DNA of 64,000 nt from Candidatus Tokpelaia hoelldoblerii (GTDB taxonomy: Bacteria > Pseudomonadota > Alphaproteobacteria > Rhizobiales > Rhizobiaceae): NCBI GenBank assembly GCA_002005325.1, contig CP017315.1, forward strand, positions 744,001 through 808,000, in the 5' to 3' direction. Under the pieces are notes generated by a model that saw only the letters and a list, made by a program, of their open reading frames with translations, was not told the DNA's origin and ran no database searches. Positions 16,207-24,478 of this stretch are shown here, in pieces. Position 1 is the stretch's first letter; every line of letters starts with the position of its first letter. The position numbers were made by a program, and so were the translations under genes.

Positions 16207-18495
16207 ATGAAGGCGGCAAAACGAAAACTGACCGGACGAAAATACAGTCACCCGCGCAAGATATGGGATAAAAGCCATCTGCTTTTCGGGCTTTCGCTGA
16301 TTGTTCTGGCGGTTTTGTCGGCGGTGTTTTCTTTTACAGTGTTGATGGGGCTGACCCCTGTTGATCCTGACCTCGATATTATCCGGCTTTTGACGGGTGT
16401 GAATGTGGTGATGGTGCTATGCCTTGTCGCCGTGATTGTGCGTGAGGTTTTTCCTGTTATCACGGCCTGGCGGGCGCGCCGCGCCGCTTCACGGCTGCAC
16501 GTGCAGGTTATTGCGCTGTTTGCGATTGTGGCGGCGGTGCCGGCTTTTGTGGTGGCTGTTGTCGCCTCTTTCACACTCAATCGCGGCCTTGATAACTGGT
16601 TTGACACCAATACGCGCCAGATTGTTGCTTCCTCCGTCAATCTGGCCAATGCTTATGCCGATGTGCGGCTGTCAGCGTTGCAGGCGGCGTCTTATTCCAT
16701 GATGTTACAGCTTGATGACCGCCGCCTTCTGGTGCTCAACCCCAGCGAATACCGCCACCAGCTTACCCTGCAGGCCAGCGGGCGTGATTTGTGCGGGGTG
16801 CTTTTGCTGCGCCGTGATGGTTCGGTGATTGTCGCCAGCAACCGCGGCGAGACGGTAAACAGGGGAGAAGAGTTGCCGTGCCGTGAGGAGGATATGCCGA
16901 TTCCGCCGCCGGAACTGATTCAGAAGGCGACTGTCGGGCAGCCTTTCGCATTTCAGCCGGGCGCGCATGATTATTTTGGTATTGTGCTGAAAATGCCGGC
17001 CATTGATGATGCCTGGCTTTATATCGGGAGCAAAACGGACAAAACTGTCCTTGACGCCCTGCGGATGACGGAAAAAAATACCGACAAATATCGCGCGCTG
17101 GAGGAAATCCGCTATCCGATGCAGATTGCGTTTGCGGTTTTGTATTTATGCCTTTTTCTGATTTTGCTGCTGGCTGCTATCTGGTCGGCAATGGCCATTG
17201 CCGACCGCATTGTGCGGCCGATCCGGCTGCTTATCGGTGCAGCTGATTCTGTTGCGGCCGGTAATCTGGAGGTTGTCGTGCCGGTGCGGGCGCGTGATGG
17301 TGATGTCGGGCAATTGGCGCGCACCTTCAATTATATGGTGGCGGAAGTGAAAGGCCAGCGTAACGAGCTTATCGCGGTGCGTGACCAGATTGATGAACGC
17401 CGCCGTTTTTCGGAAGCGGTGCTTTCGGGCGTGACAGCCTCGGTGATCGGTGTGGATGAAGAAGGCCATATCACCATTATCAACCGTTCAGCGGAAGAAA
17501 TGCTCGGCTTTTCGCCACAGGAAGTGGTTGGCAAAAGCCTGATAGCGGTGAGCAGGGAAATCGGCCAGGTGTTTGAAGTGGCGCGTTCATCGGGTAGGAA
17601 AAGCCTGCGTGAACAGGTGGCAATTGCGCATAACGGGCAGGCGCGCGCCTATATTGTGCAGATCATCATGGAGGAGGCGGAGAGTGAAAGCCATTCCTGG
17701 GTGGTGACAGTGGATGATGTGACGGAACTGATTGAGGCGCAGCGTTCTTCTGCCTGGGCGGATGTGGCGCGGCGTATCGCTCATGAAATCAAAAATCCGC
17801 TGACTCCTATTCAGCTTTCGGCTGAACGTATCCGCCGCCGTTATGGCAAAGTGATTGTTGAGGACCGTGAGGTTTTTGACCAGTGCACAGAGACGATTAT
17901 TCGTCAGGTTGGCGATATCGGCCGTATGGTGGACGAATTTTCGTCCTTTGCACGCATGCCAAAACCTGACTTGAGAAAAATGGATGTGCGCATTCCCTTG
18001 CGCGAGGCGGCATTTCTTGTTGAAGTTTCCCGCCATGATATTACTTTTGAGCGTGATCTGGGCGATAAACCGCTGACCGGCGCTTTCGATAACCGGCTTA
18101 TTGGGCAGGCCTTTGGCAATGTGATAAAAAATGCCGCTGAGGCGATTGATGCCGTGGGCGTTGCGGAAGATTATCATGGCCATATTCTTGTGCGGGCGCG
18201 GCAAAAAGATGATAAGCTTGTTGTTGATATTATTGACAACGGCAAGGGATTGCCTAAAGAACAGCGCCAGAAATTGCTTGAACCCTATATGACCACGCGC
18301 GAAAAAGGCACAGGGCTGGGGCTTGCCATTGTGCGCAAGATTGTTGAAGAGCATGATGGCTATATGGAATTGCATGACGCGCCGAAAGATTTTTACCATG
18401 GGCGGGGGGCAATGATTCGCATGGTTTTTCCCGCAATAATAGCAGGCAAGAGTAATAATGCGGCCTTGCCGGATAAGATGACAGGTGAAGAATAA
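16207..18495 (+). CDS. ntrY: Nitrogen-regulation sensor histidine kinase NtrY
   Basis: A 762-residue membrane kinase. The N-terminal part has several hydrophobic segments around an extracytoplasmic sensor region, with a last one near residues 300-325. It is followed by a HAMP linker, a PAS domain (about 400-500), the dimerisation H-box RRIAHEIKNPLTP with phospho-His 526, an NAAEAID N-box, and DNGKGLP and GTGLGLAI ATP-binding boxes. NtrY phosphorylates NtrX, encoded next. The ATG at 16207 is preceded by GAAAGA. In-frame ATG 16159 and TTG 16129 are possible earlier starts. The usual upstream ntrB-ntrC pair is absent here. Confidence 0.93.
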   Translation: MKAAKRKLTGRKYSHPRKIWDKSHLLFGLSLIVLAVLSAVFSFTVLMGLTPVDPDLDIIRLLTGVNVVMVLCLVAVIVREVFPVITAWRARRAASRLHVQVIALFAIVAAVPAFVVAVVASFTLNRGLDNWFDTNTRQIVASSVNLANAYADVRLSALQAASYSMMLQLDDRRLLVLNPSEYRHQLTLQASGRDLCGVLLLRRDGSVIVASNRGETVNRGEELPCREEDMPIPPPELIQKATVGQPFAFQPGAHDYFGIVLKMPAIDDAWLYIGSKTDKTVLDALRMTEKNTDKYRALEEIRYPMQIAFAVLYLCLFLILLLAAIWSAMAIADRIVRPIRLLIGAADSVAAGNLEVVVPVRARDGDVGQLARTFNYMVAEVKGQRNELIAVRDQIDERRRFSEAVLSGVTASVIGVDEEGHITIINRSAEEMLGFSPQEVVGKSLIAVSREIGQVFEVARSSGRKSLREQVAIAHNGQARAYIVQIIMEEAESESHSWVVTVDDVTELIEAQRSSAWADVARRIAHEIKNPLTPIQLSAERIRRRYGKVIVEDREVFDQCTETIIRQVGDIGRMVDEFSSFARMPKPDLRKMDVRIPLREAAFLVEVSRHDITFERDLGDKPLTGAFDNRLIGQAFGNVIKNAAEAIDAVGVAEDYHGHILVRARQKDDKLVVDIIDNGKGLPKEQRQKLLEPYMTTREKGTGLGLAIVRKIVEEHDGYMELHDAPKDFYHGRGAMIRMVFPAIIAGKSNNAALPDKMTGEE

Positions 18496-19856
18496 TGGCT
18501 TCTGATGTTCTGATTGTTGATGATGAAGCAGATATCCGTGAACTGGTCGCCGGTATTTTAAGCGATGAAGGCCATGAAACGCGCACGGCGGCGGGGGCGG
18601 ATGAGGCGCTGGCAGCTCTGGATGAACGGATGCCGCATCTGGTGTTTCTTGATATCTGGCTGCAGGGCAGCCGGCTGGATGGGCTGGCGCTGCTGGAAGA
18701 AATCAGGAAGCGTCATCCGGCATTGCCTGTGGTGATGATTTCCGGCCATGGCAATATTGAAACCGCTGTTTCGGCAATCAAGCGCGGCGCCTATGATTTT
18801 ATTGAGAAACCCTTCAAGGCCGATCGTCTGGTGCTGGTGGCCGAGCGTGCTCTTGAAACGCTGAAACTCAAACGTGAAGTGCTGGATCTGCGCAAGCGCT
18901 CAACCGATATTCCGGACTTTGTCGGCCAGTCGCCGATGATCAACCAGTTGAAGCAAACCATTGAAAAAATCGCTCCGACCAACAGCCGGGTGATGATTAT
19001 AGGCCCTTCCGGGTCAGGCAAGGAAATGACGGCGCGGATGATTCATGCCACGTCGGCACGTGCCCGCGGGCCTTTTGTGGTGTTGAATGCTGCGACAATG
19101 ACGCCGGAGCGCATGGAGATTGAACTGTTCGGCACCGAGATGGATGGTGGCGAGCGCAAGATCGGCGCTTTGGAGGAAGCCCATGGCGGTACACTTTATC
19201 TTGATGAAGTGGCGGATATGCCGCGTGAAACGCAGAGCAAGATTTTGCGGGTGCTGACCGAGCAGAGATTTGAGCGGGTCGGGGGTACCCGCAAGGTCAA
19301 GGTTGATGTGCGGATCATCTCTTCCACCGCGCAGAATCTTGAAGGGCTGATGGCTGAGGGGCGTTTCCGTGAGGATTTATACCACCGCCTTGCGGTTGTA
19401 CCGTTGAATGTGCCGCCGCTATCGCGTTATCGTGAGGATATTCCGCTGCTTGTTGAACGCTTTGTCGAACAGATCGCCCGCCAGTCCGGCATCAGGCCGA
19501 GACGGATCGGTGAGGACGCGATGGCAATTTTGCAGGCGCATAGCTGGCCGGGCAATGTGCGCCAGTTGCGCAATGCCATTGAACATATGCTGATTCTGGC
19601 GCGTGATGAACAGGCCGGAGAGCCGATAGCAGCGCAAAAGCTGCCGATTGATGTCAGTGATTCTTTGCCGCGGGTGCCTTCGGATACTGACCAGCATATT
19701 ATGGCCTTGCCCTTGCGTGAGGCGCGTGAGATGTTTGAGAAGGAATATCTGATCGCGCAGATCAATCGTTTTGGCGGCAATATTTCCCGCACAGCCGAGT
19801 TTGTCGGCATGGAGCGTTCGGCGCTTCATCGCAAGCTCAAATCCCTTGGAGTATAA
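18495..19856 (+). CDS. ntrX: NtrX response regulator (atypical NtrC family)
   Basis: 453 residues. The start overlaps the ntrY stop by one base (TAATG), so the pair is translationally coupled. The receiver domain (1-120) has phospho-acceptor Asp 53. The AAA+ domain has Walker A GPSGSGKE and a Walker B at LYLDEV. The C-terminus ends in a Fis-type helix-turn-helix. The sigma-54-contacting GAFTGA loop expected after ELFG is missing: residues 210-225 read ELFGTEMDGGERKIGA. The protein therefore probably does not act as a classical sigma-54 activator. Targets in related bacteria include respiratory and nitrogen-metabolism genes. Confidence 0.94.
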   Translation: MASDVLIVDDEADIRELVAGILSDEGHETRTAAGADEALAALDERMPHLVFLDIWLQGSRLDGLALLEEIRKRHPALPVVMISGHGNIETAVSAIKRGAYDFIEKPFKADRLVLVAERALETLKLKREVLDLRKRSTDIPDFVGQSPMINQLKQTIEKIAPTNSRVMIIGPSGSGKEMTARMIHATSARARGPFVVLNAATMTPERMEIELFGTEMDGGERKIGALEEAHGGTLYLDEVADMPRETQSKILRVLTEQRFERVGGTRKVKVDVRIISSTAQNLEGLMAEGRFREDLYHRLAVVPLNVPPLSRYREDIPLLVERFVEQIARQSGIRPRRIGEDAMAILQAHSWPGNVRQLRNAIEHMLILARDEQAGEPIAAQKLPIDVSDSLPRVPSDTDQHIMALPLREAREMFEKEYLIAQINRFGGNISRTAEFVGMERSALHRKLKSLGV

Positions 19857-19859
19857 GAC

Positions 19860-21236
19860 GTGAAAATCATTATTTGCGGTGCGGGCAGGGTTGGATACGG
19901 GATTGCGGAACGTCTTGCGGCGGAACATATTGATGTGACGGTGATTGATCTGGAGCGCCGCCTGATTGAACTTATCAGTGACCGGCTCGAGGTGCGCGGG
20001 ATCGTGGGGCATGGCGCCCACCCTGATGTTCTGGCGCGTGCGGGTGCGGCAGAGGCGGATATGATCATTGCTGTTACCTTGCATGATGAAATCAATATGG
20101 TGGCCTGCCAGGTGGCGCATTCGCTGTTCAATGTGCCGACAAAGATTGCCCGTGTGCGGGCGCAATCCTATCTGCAGCCGGGTTACCAGAACCTTTTCTC
20201 GCGGGATAATCTGCCGATTGATCTGGTGATCTCGCCTGAGCGGGAAGTGGCCGAGATGGTGGTGCGCCGGATGGCGCGGCCCGGGGCGCTTGATGTGCTT
20301 TCTGTCGCGGACGGCAATGTGACAGTGCTGGCCGTTGCATGCGCCGAGGACTGTCCGCTGGTTGATACGCCGCTGCGGCAGTTGACCAACCTGTTTCCTG
20401 ACCTGCAGGCGGTGATTGTCGGGATCAGGCGCGGGCCGGCGTTGTTTATCCCCCGTGCGGATGACAGCCTGCAGGTTGGTGATATTGCCTATATTACAGT
20501 TGGTACGCAGCATATTGCCCGTATGCTGGCGCTGTTTGGCCATGAGGAACAGGAAGCCAGGCGGATTGTTATCGCCGGTGGCGGGCATATCGGATTTTAT
20601 GTCGCGCGCGCCATGGAACAGCGCAACCACCGCGGAAAGGTGAAGATTATTGAAGCGGACCGGACGCGGGCGCTGGAAATTTCCGATGATCTGGCGCATA
20701 CAACTGTGCTGCATGGCAGTGCGCTTGATCAGGCGCTTTTGCGCGAGGCGGATACGCAGGATGCCGATTTGATGGTGGCGTTGACCAATCAGGACCAGGT
20801 CAATGTGCTCAGCGCCATGATGGCGAAGCGTATGGGATGCAAGTTGAATATGGTTTTGCTCAATGATCCGGTCTATGAGGAATTTACCCATACTGATGGT
20901 ATTGATGCCCATATTGACCCGCGCAGTGTGACAGTGTCGCGCATTTTGCAGCAATTGCGGCGCGGGCGTATCCGGGCGGTTTATTCTCTTTCTGAGGGGC
21001 GGGCGGAAATTATTGAAGCGCAGGCGCTGGAAACCTCGCCGCTGGTCGGTAAACCGCTGAGTGAATTGCAATTGCCGGACGGTATCCGCTTTGGGGCGAT
21101 ATACAGGAATGGCGAGATTATCCGTCCCGTGGCGACAAGCCATATTCTGGCAGGAGACCGGGTGATTATCTTTGCCCGGTCAGAAGCGGTGCGCCATGTC
21201 GAACAGATGTTTCGTGTGAGTCTTGAATTCTTTTAA
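19860..21236 (+). CDS. trkA: Trk potassium uptake regulatory subunit TrkA
   Basis: A 458-residue cytoplasmic peripheral protein with two RCK nucleotide-binding halves. The first begins GAGRVGYGIAERL and the second has GGGHIGFYVARAMEQ near residue 240. It binds NAD(H) and gates a TrkH/G potassium channel, which is not in this window. The start is GTG at 19860, three bases after the ntrX stop, with GGAG inside the ntrX end. It therefore belongs to an ntrY-ntrX-trkA operon, an arrangement common in Rhizobiales. Confidence 0.95.
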   Translation: MKIIICGAGRVGYGIAERLAAEHIDVTVIDLERRLIELISDRLEVRGIVGHGAHPDVLARAGAAEADMIIAVTLHDEINMVACQVAHSLFNVPTKIARVRAQSYLQPGYQNLFSRDNLPIDLVISPEREVAEMVVRRMARPGALDVLSVADGNVTVLAVACAEDCPLVDTPLRQLTNLFPDLQAVIVGIRRGPALFIPRADDSLQVGDIAYITVGTQHIARMLALFGHEEQEARRIVIAGGGHIGFYVARAMEQRNHRGKVKIIEADRTRALEISDDLAHTTVLHGSALDQALLREADTQDADLMVALTNQDQVNVLSAMMAKRMGCKLNMVLLNDPVYEEFTHTDGIDAHIDPRSVTVSRILQQLRRGRIRAVYSLSEGRAEIIEAQALETSPLVGKPLSELQLPDGIRFGAIYRNGEIIRPVATSHILAGDRVIIFARSEAVRHVEQMFRVSLEFF

Positions 21237-21318
21237 ATCTGGCGGGGATCTTTATGATACGATGTTTTTTTTCAGGATTCGTATTGCCGCAAACCGGACT
21301 TGTCCCATTTGAGTGCGC

Positions 21319-22131
21319 ATGGATATTTGTACTTTCTGGCTCGGAAATAAATTGCGCCCGGTGGACATTGTCTGCCTTTCCTCCATGGTGCTGACCGGGC
21401 ACCGTGTCAAGCTGTTTGCCTATGCGCCGATTGAAAATGTGCCGGACGGGGTGGAATTGCAGGATGCTGCAAGCATCATGCCTTTGTCTGTTCTCTATCA
21501 GCTTGATCCTGACTATCCTTCTTTCCGCAGCGATTTGTCGGTGGTGCAGTTCAGTGATTTTTTCCGTGTCATGCTGATGAAGCATAGTCAGGGAGTGTGG
21601 CTGGATACGGATATTTATCTGGTGCGTCCGTTTTTGCCATCACCGGACAAGGTATGGCTGGCGCGGGAAAATCGGGAGCGCGTTGGTGTTTCTGCTCTGT
21701 ACCTGCCGCCGGATAACCCGATTATCGGCGCATTTGAGGACTATTTGCATAAAGGCAGGCCGATACCGCCATGGCTTGGCTTTAAACGGCGCTGTTTAAA
21801 ACCATGGCTGTTACGGTTGCAGGGAAAGCCGGTGCGTCCGAACCGGCTCGGCATCACCGTTTTTGGCAATGACGGTATTTCACGGCTGGCAAAACAGTTT
21901 GATTTTTTTAAGGAAGCACAGCCCAGGGAAACCTTCTATTACTGGACGGGCAAGGAAGCGGCGCGTATTTTTGATCCCGCTTTCGGACTGGAACCTATGG
22001 TGTCACCGCGCTTTATCGGCTTTCATATTCATGCCAAGGCGCTTTCAGGAACAGCGCCGCCGGAGGGGAGTTTTTATGACTGGGCGTTGCAGCGTCTGCC
22101 TGCCAAGGTGCAGGAAGGGCTGTTTAGGTGA
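21319..22131 (+). CDS. DXD-type glycosyltransferase
   Basis: A 270-residue cytosolic enzyme of the group with a sugar-binding DXD motif (Gly_transf_sug/GT32-like). The motif GVWLDTDIYL, with Asp 96 and Asp 98, binds the metal and nucleotide sugar. Early residues TFWLGNKL and a late GFHIHAK block also fit the family. It would add a sugar to a surface glycan or glycolipid; donor and acceptor are unknown. ATG 21319 is preferred over GTG 21313, but the ribosome site is weak for both. It interrupts the usual Rhizobiales neighbourhood of trkA and looks like an added gene. Confidence 0.8.
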   Translation: MDICTFWLGNKLRPVDIVCLSSMVLTGHRVKLFAYAPIENVPDGVELQDAASIMPLSVLYQLDPDYPSFRSDLSVVQFSDFFRVMLMKHSQGVWLDTDIYLVRPFLPSPDKVWLARENRERVGVSALYLPPDNPIIGAFEDYLHKGRPIPPWLGFKRRCLKPWLLRLQGKPVRPNRLGITVFGNDGISRLAKQFDFFKEAQPRETFYYWTGKEAARIFDPAFGLEPMVSPRFIGFHIHAKALSGTAPPEGSFYDWALQRLPAKVQEGLFR

Positions 22132-22230
22132 ATATTTCCGCTTTTTCTGAACACAAATACGCCTTATGCTGGCAATGATTCGTTAAGTCATGTGATGTAA
22201 AAATAAATCAGGAAAAGCGAAAGCCCAACT

Positions 22231-22857
22231 ATGAGTGATCCGATTAAAACTGCAATGGCGCTGGTACCGATGGTGGTTGAGCAAACCAGCCGGGGTGAGC
22301 GTGCCTATGATATTTTTTCCAGGCTGCTGAAAGAGCGCATTATCTTCATCAACGGACCGGTGGAAGATACTATGGCCATGCTGGTCTGCGCACAGCTGCT
22401 GTTTCTGGAATCGGAAAACCCGAAAAAGGAAATCAGCCTGTATATCAATTCACCCGGCGGCTATGTTACAGCAGGGATGGCGATTTATGACACAATGCAA
22501 TTTATCCGGCCGGTTGTTTCAACCCTGTGTATCGGGCAGGCGGCATCAATGGGATCGCTGTTGTTGACAGCGGGTGCGAAAGGGCACCGCTTTGCCCTGC
22601 CCAATGCCCGTATTATGGTGCATCAGCCGTCCGGCGGTTTTCAGGGGACAACATCGGATATTCAGCGTCATGCGCAGGATATTCTCAAGATGAAGCGCCG
22701 CCTGAATGAAATTTATGTTTCTCATACAGGTCAGGATTATGAAACAATCGAGCGCACCCTTGACCGTGACCATTTCATGGCGGCTGAGGAAGCGCGCGAT
22801 TTCGGCCTGATTGACAGCGTGATCGAAAAACGCGCCGCACCGCAGGATGAGGCCTGA
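22231..22857 (+). CDS. clpP: ATP-dependent Clp protease proteolytic subunit ClpP
   Basis: 208 residues, the normal size. Catalytic Ser 106 lies in GQAASMGS, His 131 in MVHQP and Asp 180 in DRDHF, with the same spacing as the E. coli triad. It forms the tetradecameric peptidase that works with ClpX, encoded next, and ClpA, encoded at 29-31 kb. GGAAAAG lies upstream, about 13 bases before the ATG. The 189-bp gap to clpX has no clear terminator, so the two may be co-transcribed. Confidence 0.97.
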   Translation: MSDPIKTAMALVPMVVEQTSRGERAYDIFSRLLKERIIFINGPVEDTMAMLVCAQLLFLESENPKKEISLYINSPGGYVTAGMAIYDTMQFIRPVVSTLCIGQAASMGSLLLTAGAKGHRFALPNARIMVHQPSGGFQGTTSDIQRHAQDILKMKRRLNEIYVSHTGQDYETIERTLDRDHFMAAEEARDFGLIDSVIEKRAAPQDEA

Positions 22858-23046
22858 GCTTTGGGAAAGAAGAGGGCAAAAGAAGAGAAATCCTTTTGTT
22901 TCTTGTCTTTTGTGTACTATAAGCAGGATACAGTGTTGAATATCCGGCGTGGTGGTCCGATATAAACAGCGATGATGAAAGCGGGTATCGGTTCGCATTC
23001 AGGGGTGCGGTAAACAGGATCCGGTACGGATGAAAGGAAGCAAGTG

Positions 23047-24321
23047 ATGAGCAAGGTTGGAAATAGTGGAGGCGATTCAAAGAATACGCTTTATTGCTCA
23101 TTTTGCGGTAAAAGCCAGCATGAAGTGCGCAAGCTGATTGCCGGACCCACTGTATTCATCTGTGATGAATGCGTGGAATTGTGCATGGATATCATCCGTG
23201 AGGAAAGCAAGACATCTTCTCTGCGCGCACAGGAAGGTGTGCCGACCCCGCAGGAAATTATGGCCGTGCTTGATGATTATGTCATCGGCCAGAGCCCTGC
23301 CAAGCGTGTGCTGGCGGTGGCGGTGCACAATCATTATAAACGCCTGGCCTATCAGGCCGGCAATACCGATATCGAGCTTGCCAAGTCCAATATTCTGCTT
23401 GTCGGGCCGACTGGGTGCGGCAAGACCTATCTGGCGCAGACTCTGGCGCGTATTATTGATGTGCCTTTTACCATGGCGGATGCCACCACGCTGACGGAAG
23501 CCGGTTATGTTGGCGAGGATGTGGAAAATATCATCCTCAAGCTGTTGCAGTCGGCGGAATATAATGTCGAGAGGGCGCAGCGCGGTATTGTCTATATTGA
23601 CGAGGTCGATAAAATCAGCCGCAAGGCGGACAATCCGTCCATCACCCGCGATGTATCAGGCGAGGGTGTGCAGCAGGCCTTGCTGAAAATCATGGAAGGC
23701 ACAATCGCTTCTGTTCCGCCGCAGGGTGGGCGCAAACATCCGCAGCAGGAATTTCTGCAGGTTGATACCACCAATATTCTGTTCATCTGCGGCGGGGCCT
23801 TTGCCGGTCTTGACAAAATCATTTCTTCGCGCGGGGAAAAAACCTCTATCGGTTTCAGTGCAGCTGTGTCTGCGCCTGATGACCGGCGGATCGGGGCGGT
23901 TTTTCAGGACCTTGAGCCGGAAGACCTGCTCAAATTCGGCCTGATACCGGAATTTGTCGGCCGTCTGCCGGTGATTGCCACACTGGAAGATCTGGACGCT
24001 GACGCTCTGGTGCAGATTTTGTCCGAACCGAAAAATGCCCTTGTCAAACAGTATAAACGGTTGTTTGCAATGGAAGAGGTTGAGCTGTCCTTCCATGAAG
24101 ATGCCTTGCGGGCAATTGCCAAAAAGGCGATAGAACGCAAAACCGGTGCGCGGGGTCTGCGTTCCATCATGGAAAAGATCCTTCTTGACACCATGTTTGA
24201 ACTGCCGACCCTGCAGGGTGTGCGTGAAGTTGTTATCTCCGCCGATGTGGTCGAAGGCAAGGCGCAGCCGCTTTATATTTATGCTGAACGGGCAGAAAAA
24301 AAGGAAAATGCTTCAGCGTGA
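23047..24321 (+). CDS. clpX: ATP-dependent Clp protease ATP-binding subunit ClpX
   Basis: 424 residues. ATG 23047 is favoured over GTG 23044 because of the AAAGGAAG ribosome site about six bases upstream. The N-terminal zinc-binding domain shows CSFCGKS and CDECVELC. Walker A is GPTGCGKT with Lys 126 and Walker B is IVYIDEVDK. The GAFAGLDKI block and C-terminal small AAA+ domain are intact. ClpX unfolds tagged substrates and feeds them to ClpP. In alphaproteobacteria this protease also degrades cell-cycle regulators. Confidence 0.97.
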   Translation: MSKVGNSGGDSKNTLYCSFCGKSQHEVRKLIAGPTVFICDECVELCMDIIREESKTSSLRAQEGVPTPQEIMAVLDDYVIGQSPAKRVLAVAVHNHYKRLAYQAGNTDIELAKSNILLVGPTGCGKTYLAQTLARIIDVPFTMADATTLTEAGYVGEDVENIILKLLQSAEYNVERAQRGIVYIDEVDKISRKADNPSITRDVSGEGVQQALLKIMEGTIASVPPQGGRKHPQQEFLQVDTTNILFICGGAFAGLDKIISSRGEKTSIGFSAAVSAPDDRRIGAVFQDLEPEDLLKFGLIPEFVGRLPVIATLEDLDADALVQILSEPKNALVKQYKRLFAMEEVELSFHEDALRAIAKKAIERKTGARGLRSIMEKILLDTMFELPTLQGVREVVISADVVEGKAQPLYIYAERAEKKENASA

Positions 24322-24352
24322 CAGGGAAGAGGTGTTTTCTGTATCGTTGTGA

Positions 24353-24381
24353 CTTGAAACAGGGAACAATCAGAACCACTT
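24353..24381 (+). promoter_or_regulatory. Possible heat-shock (RpoH-type) promoter for lon
   Basis: CTTGAA at 24353-24358 is followed, after 17 bases, by CCACTT at 24376-24381. This resembles the alphaproteobacterial sigma-32 promoter pattern, which begins CTTGAA. It lies in the 157-bp gap before lon, a gene usually induced by heat. The -10 match is imperfect, and an 8-bp hairpin (24371-24378 with 24384-24391) overlaps it. The hairpin might instead be a weak clpX terminator. Confidence 0.35.
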
Positions 24382-24478
24382 AATGGTTCTGTTGTATGTG
24401 CCTTGCCAGCTCTGGCGGCTGCTGTATCAAGGGCACGGTACAGGGCATCCGAAGATGCGGGTTCAGAAAGGAAATAAA

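Noticed and set aside
19419..21143. A 574-codon minus-strand frame across ntrX and trkA
   Set aside because: It is antisense to two well-supported genes and its composition (Arg/His/Gln) is that of a shadow frame.
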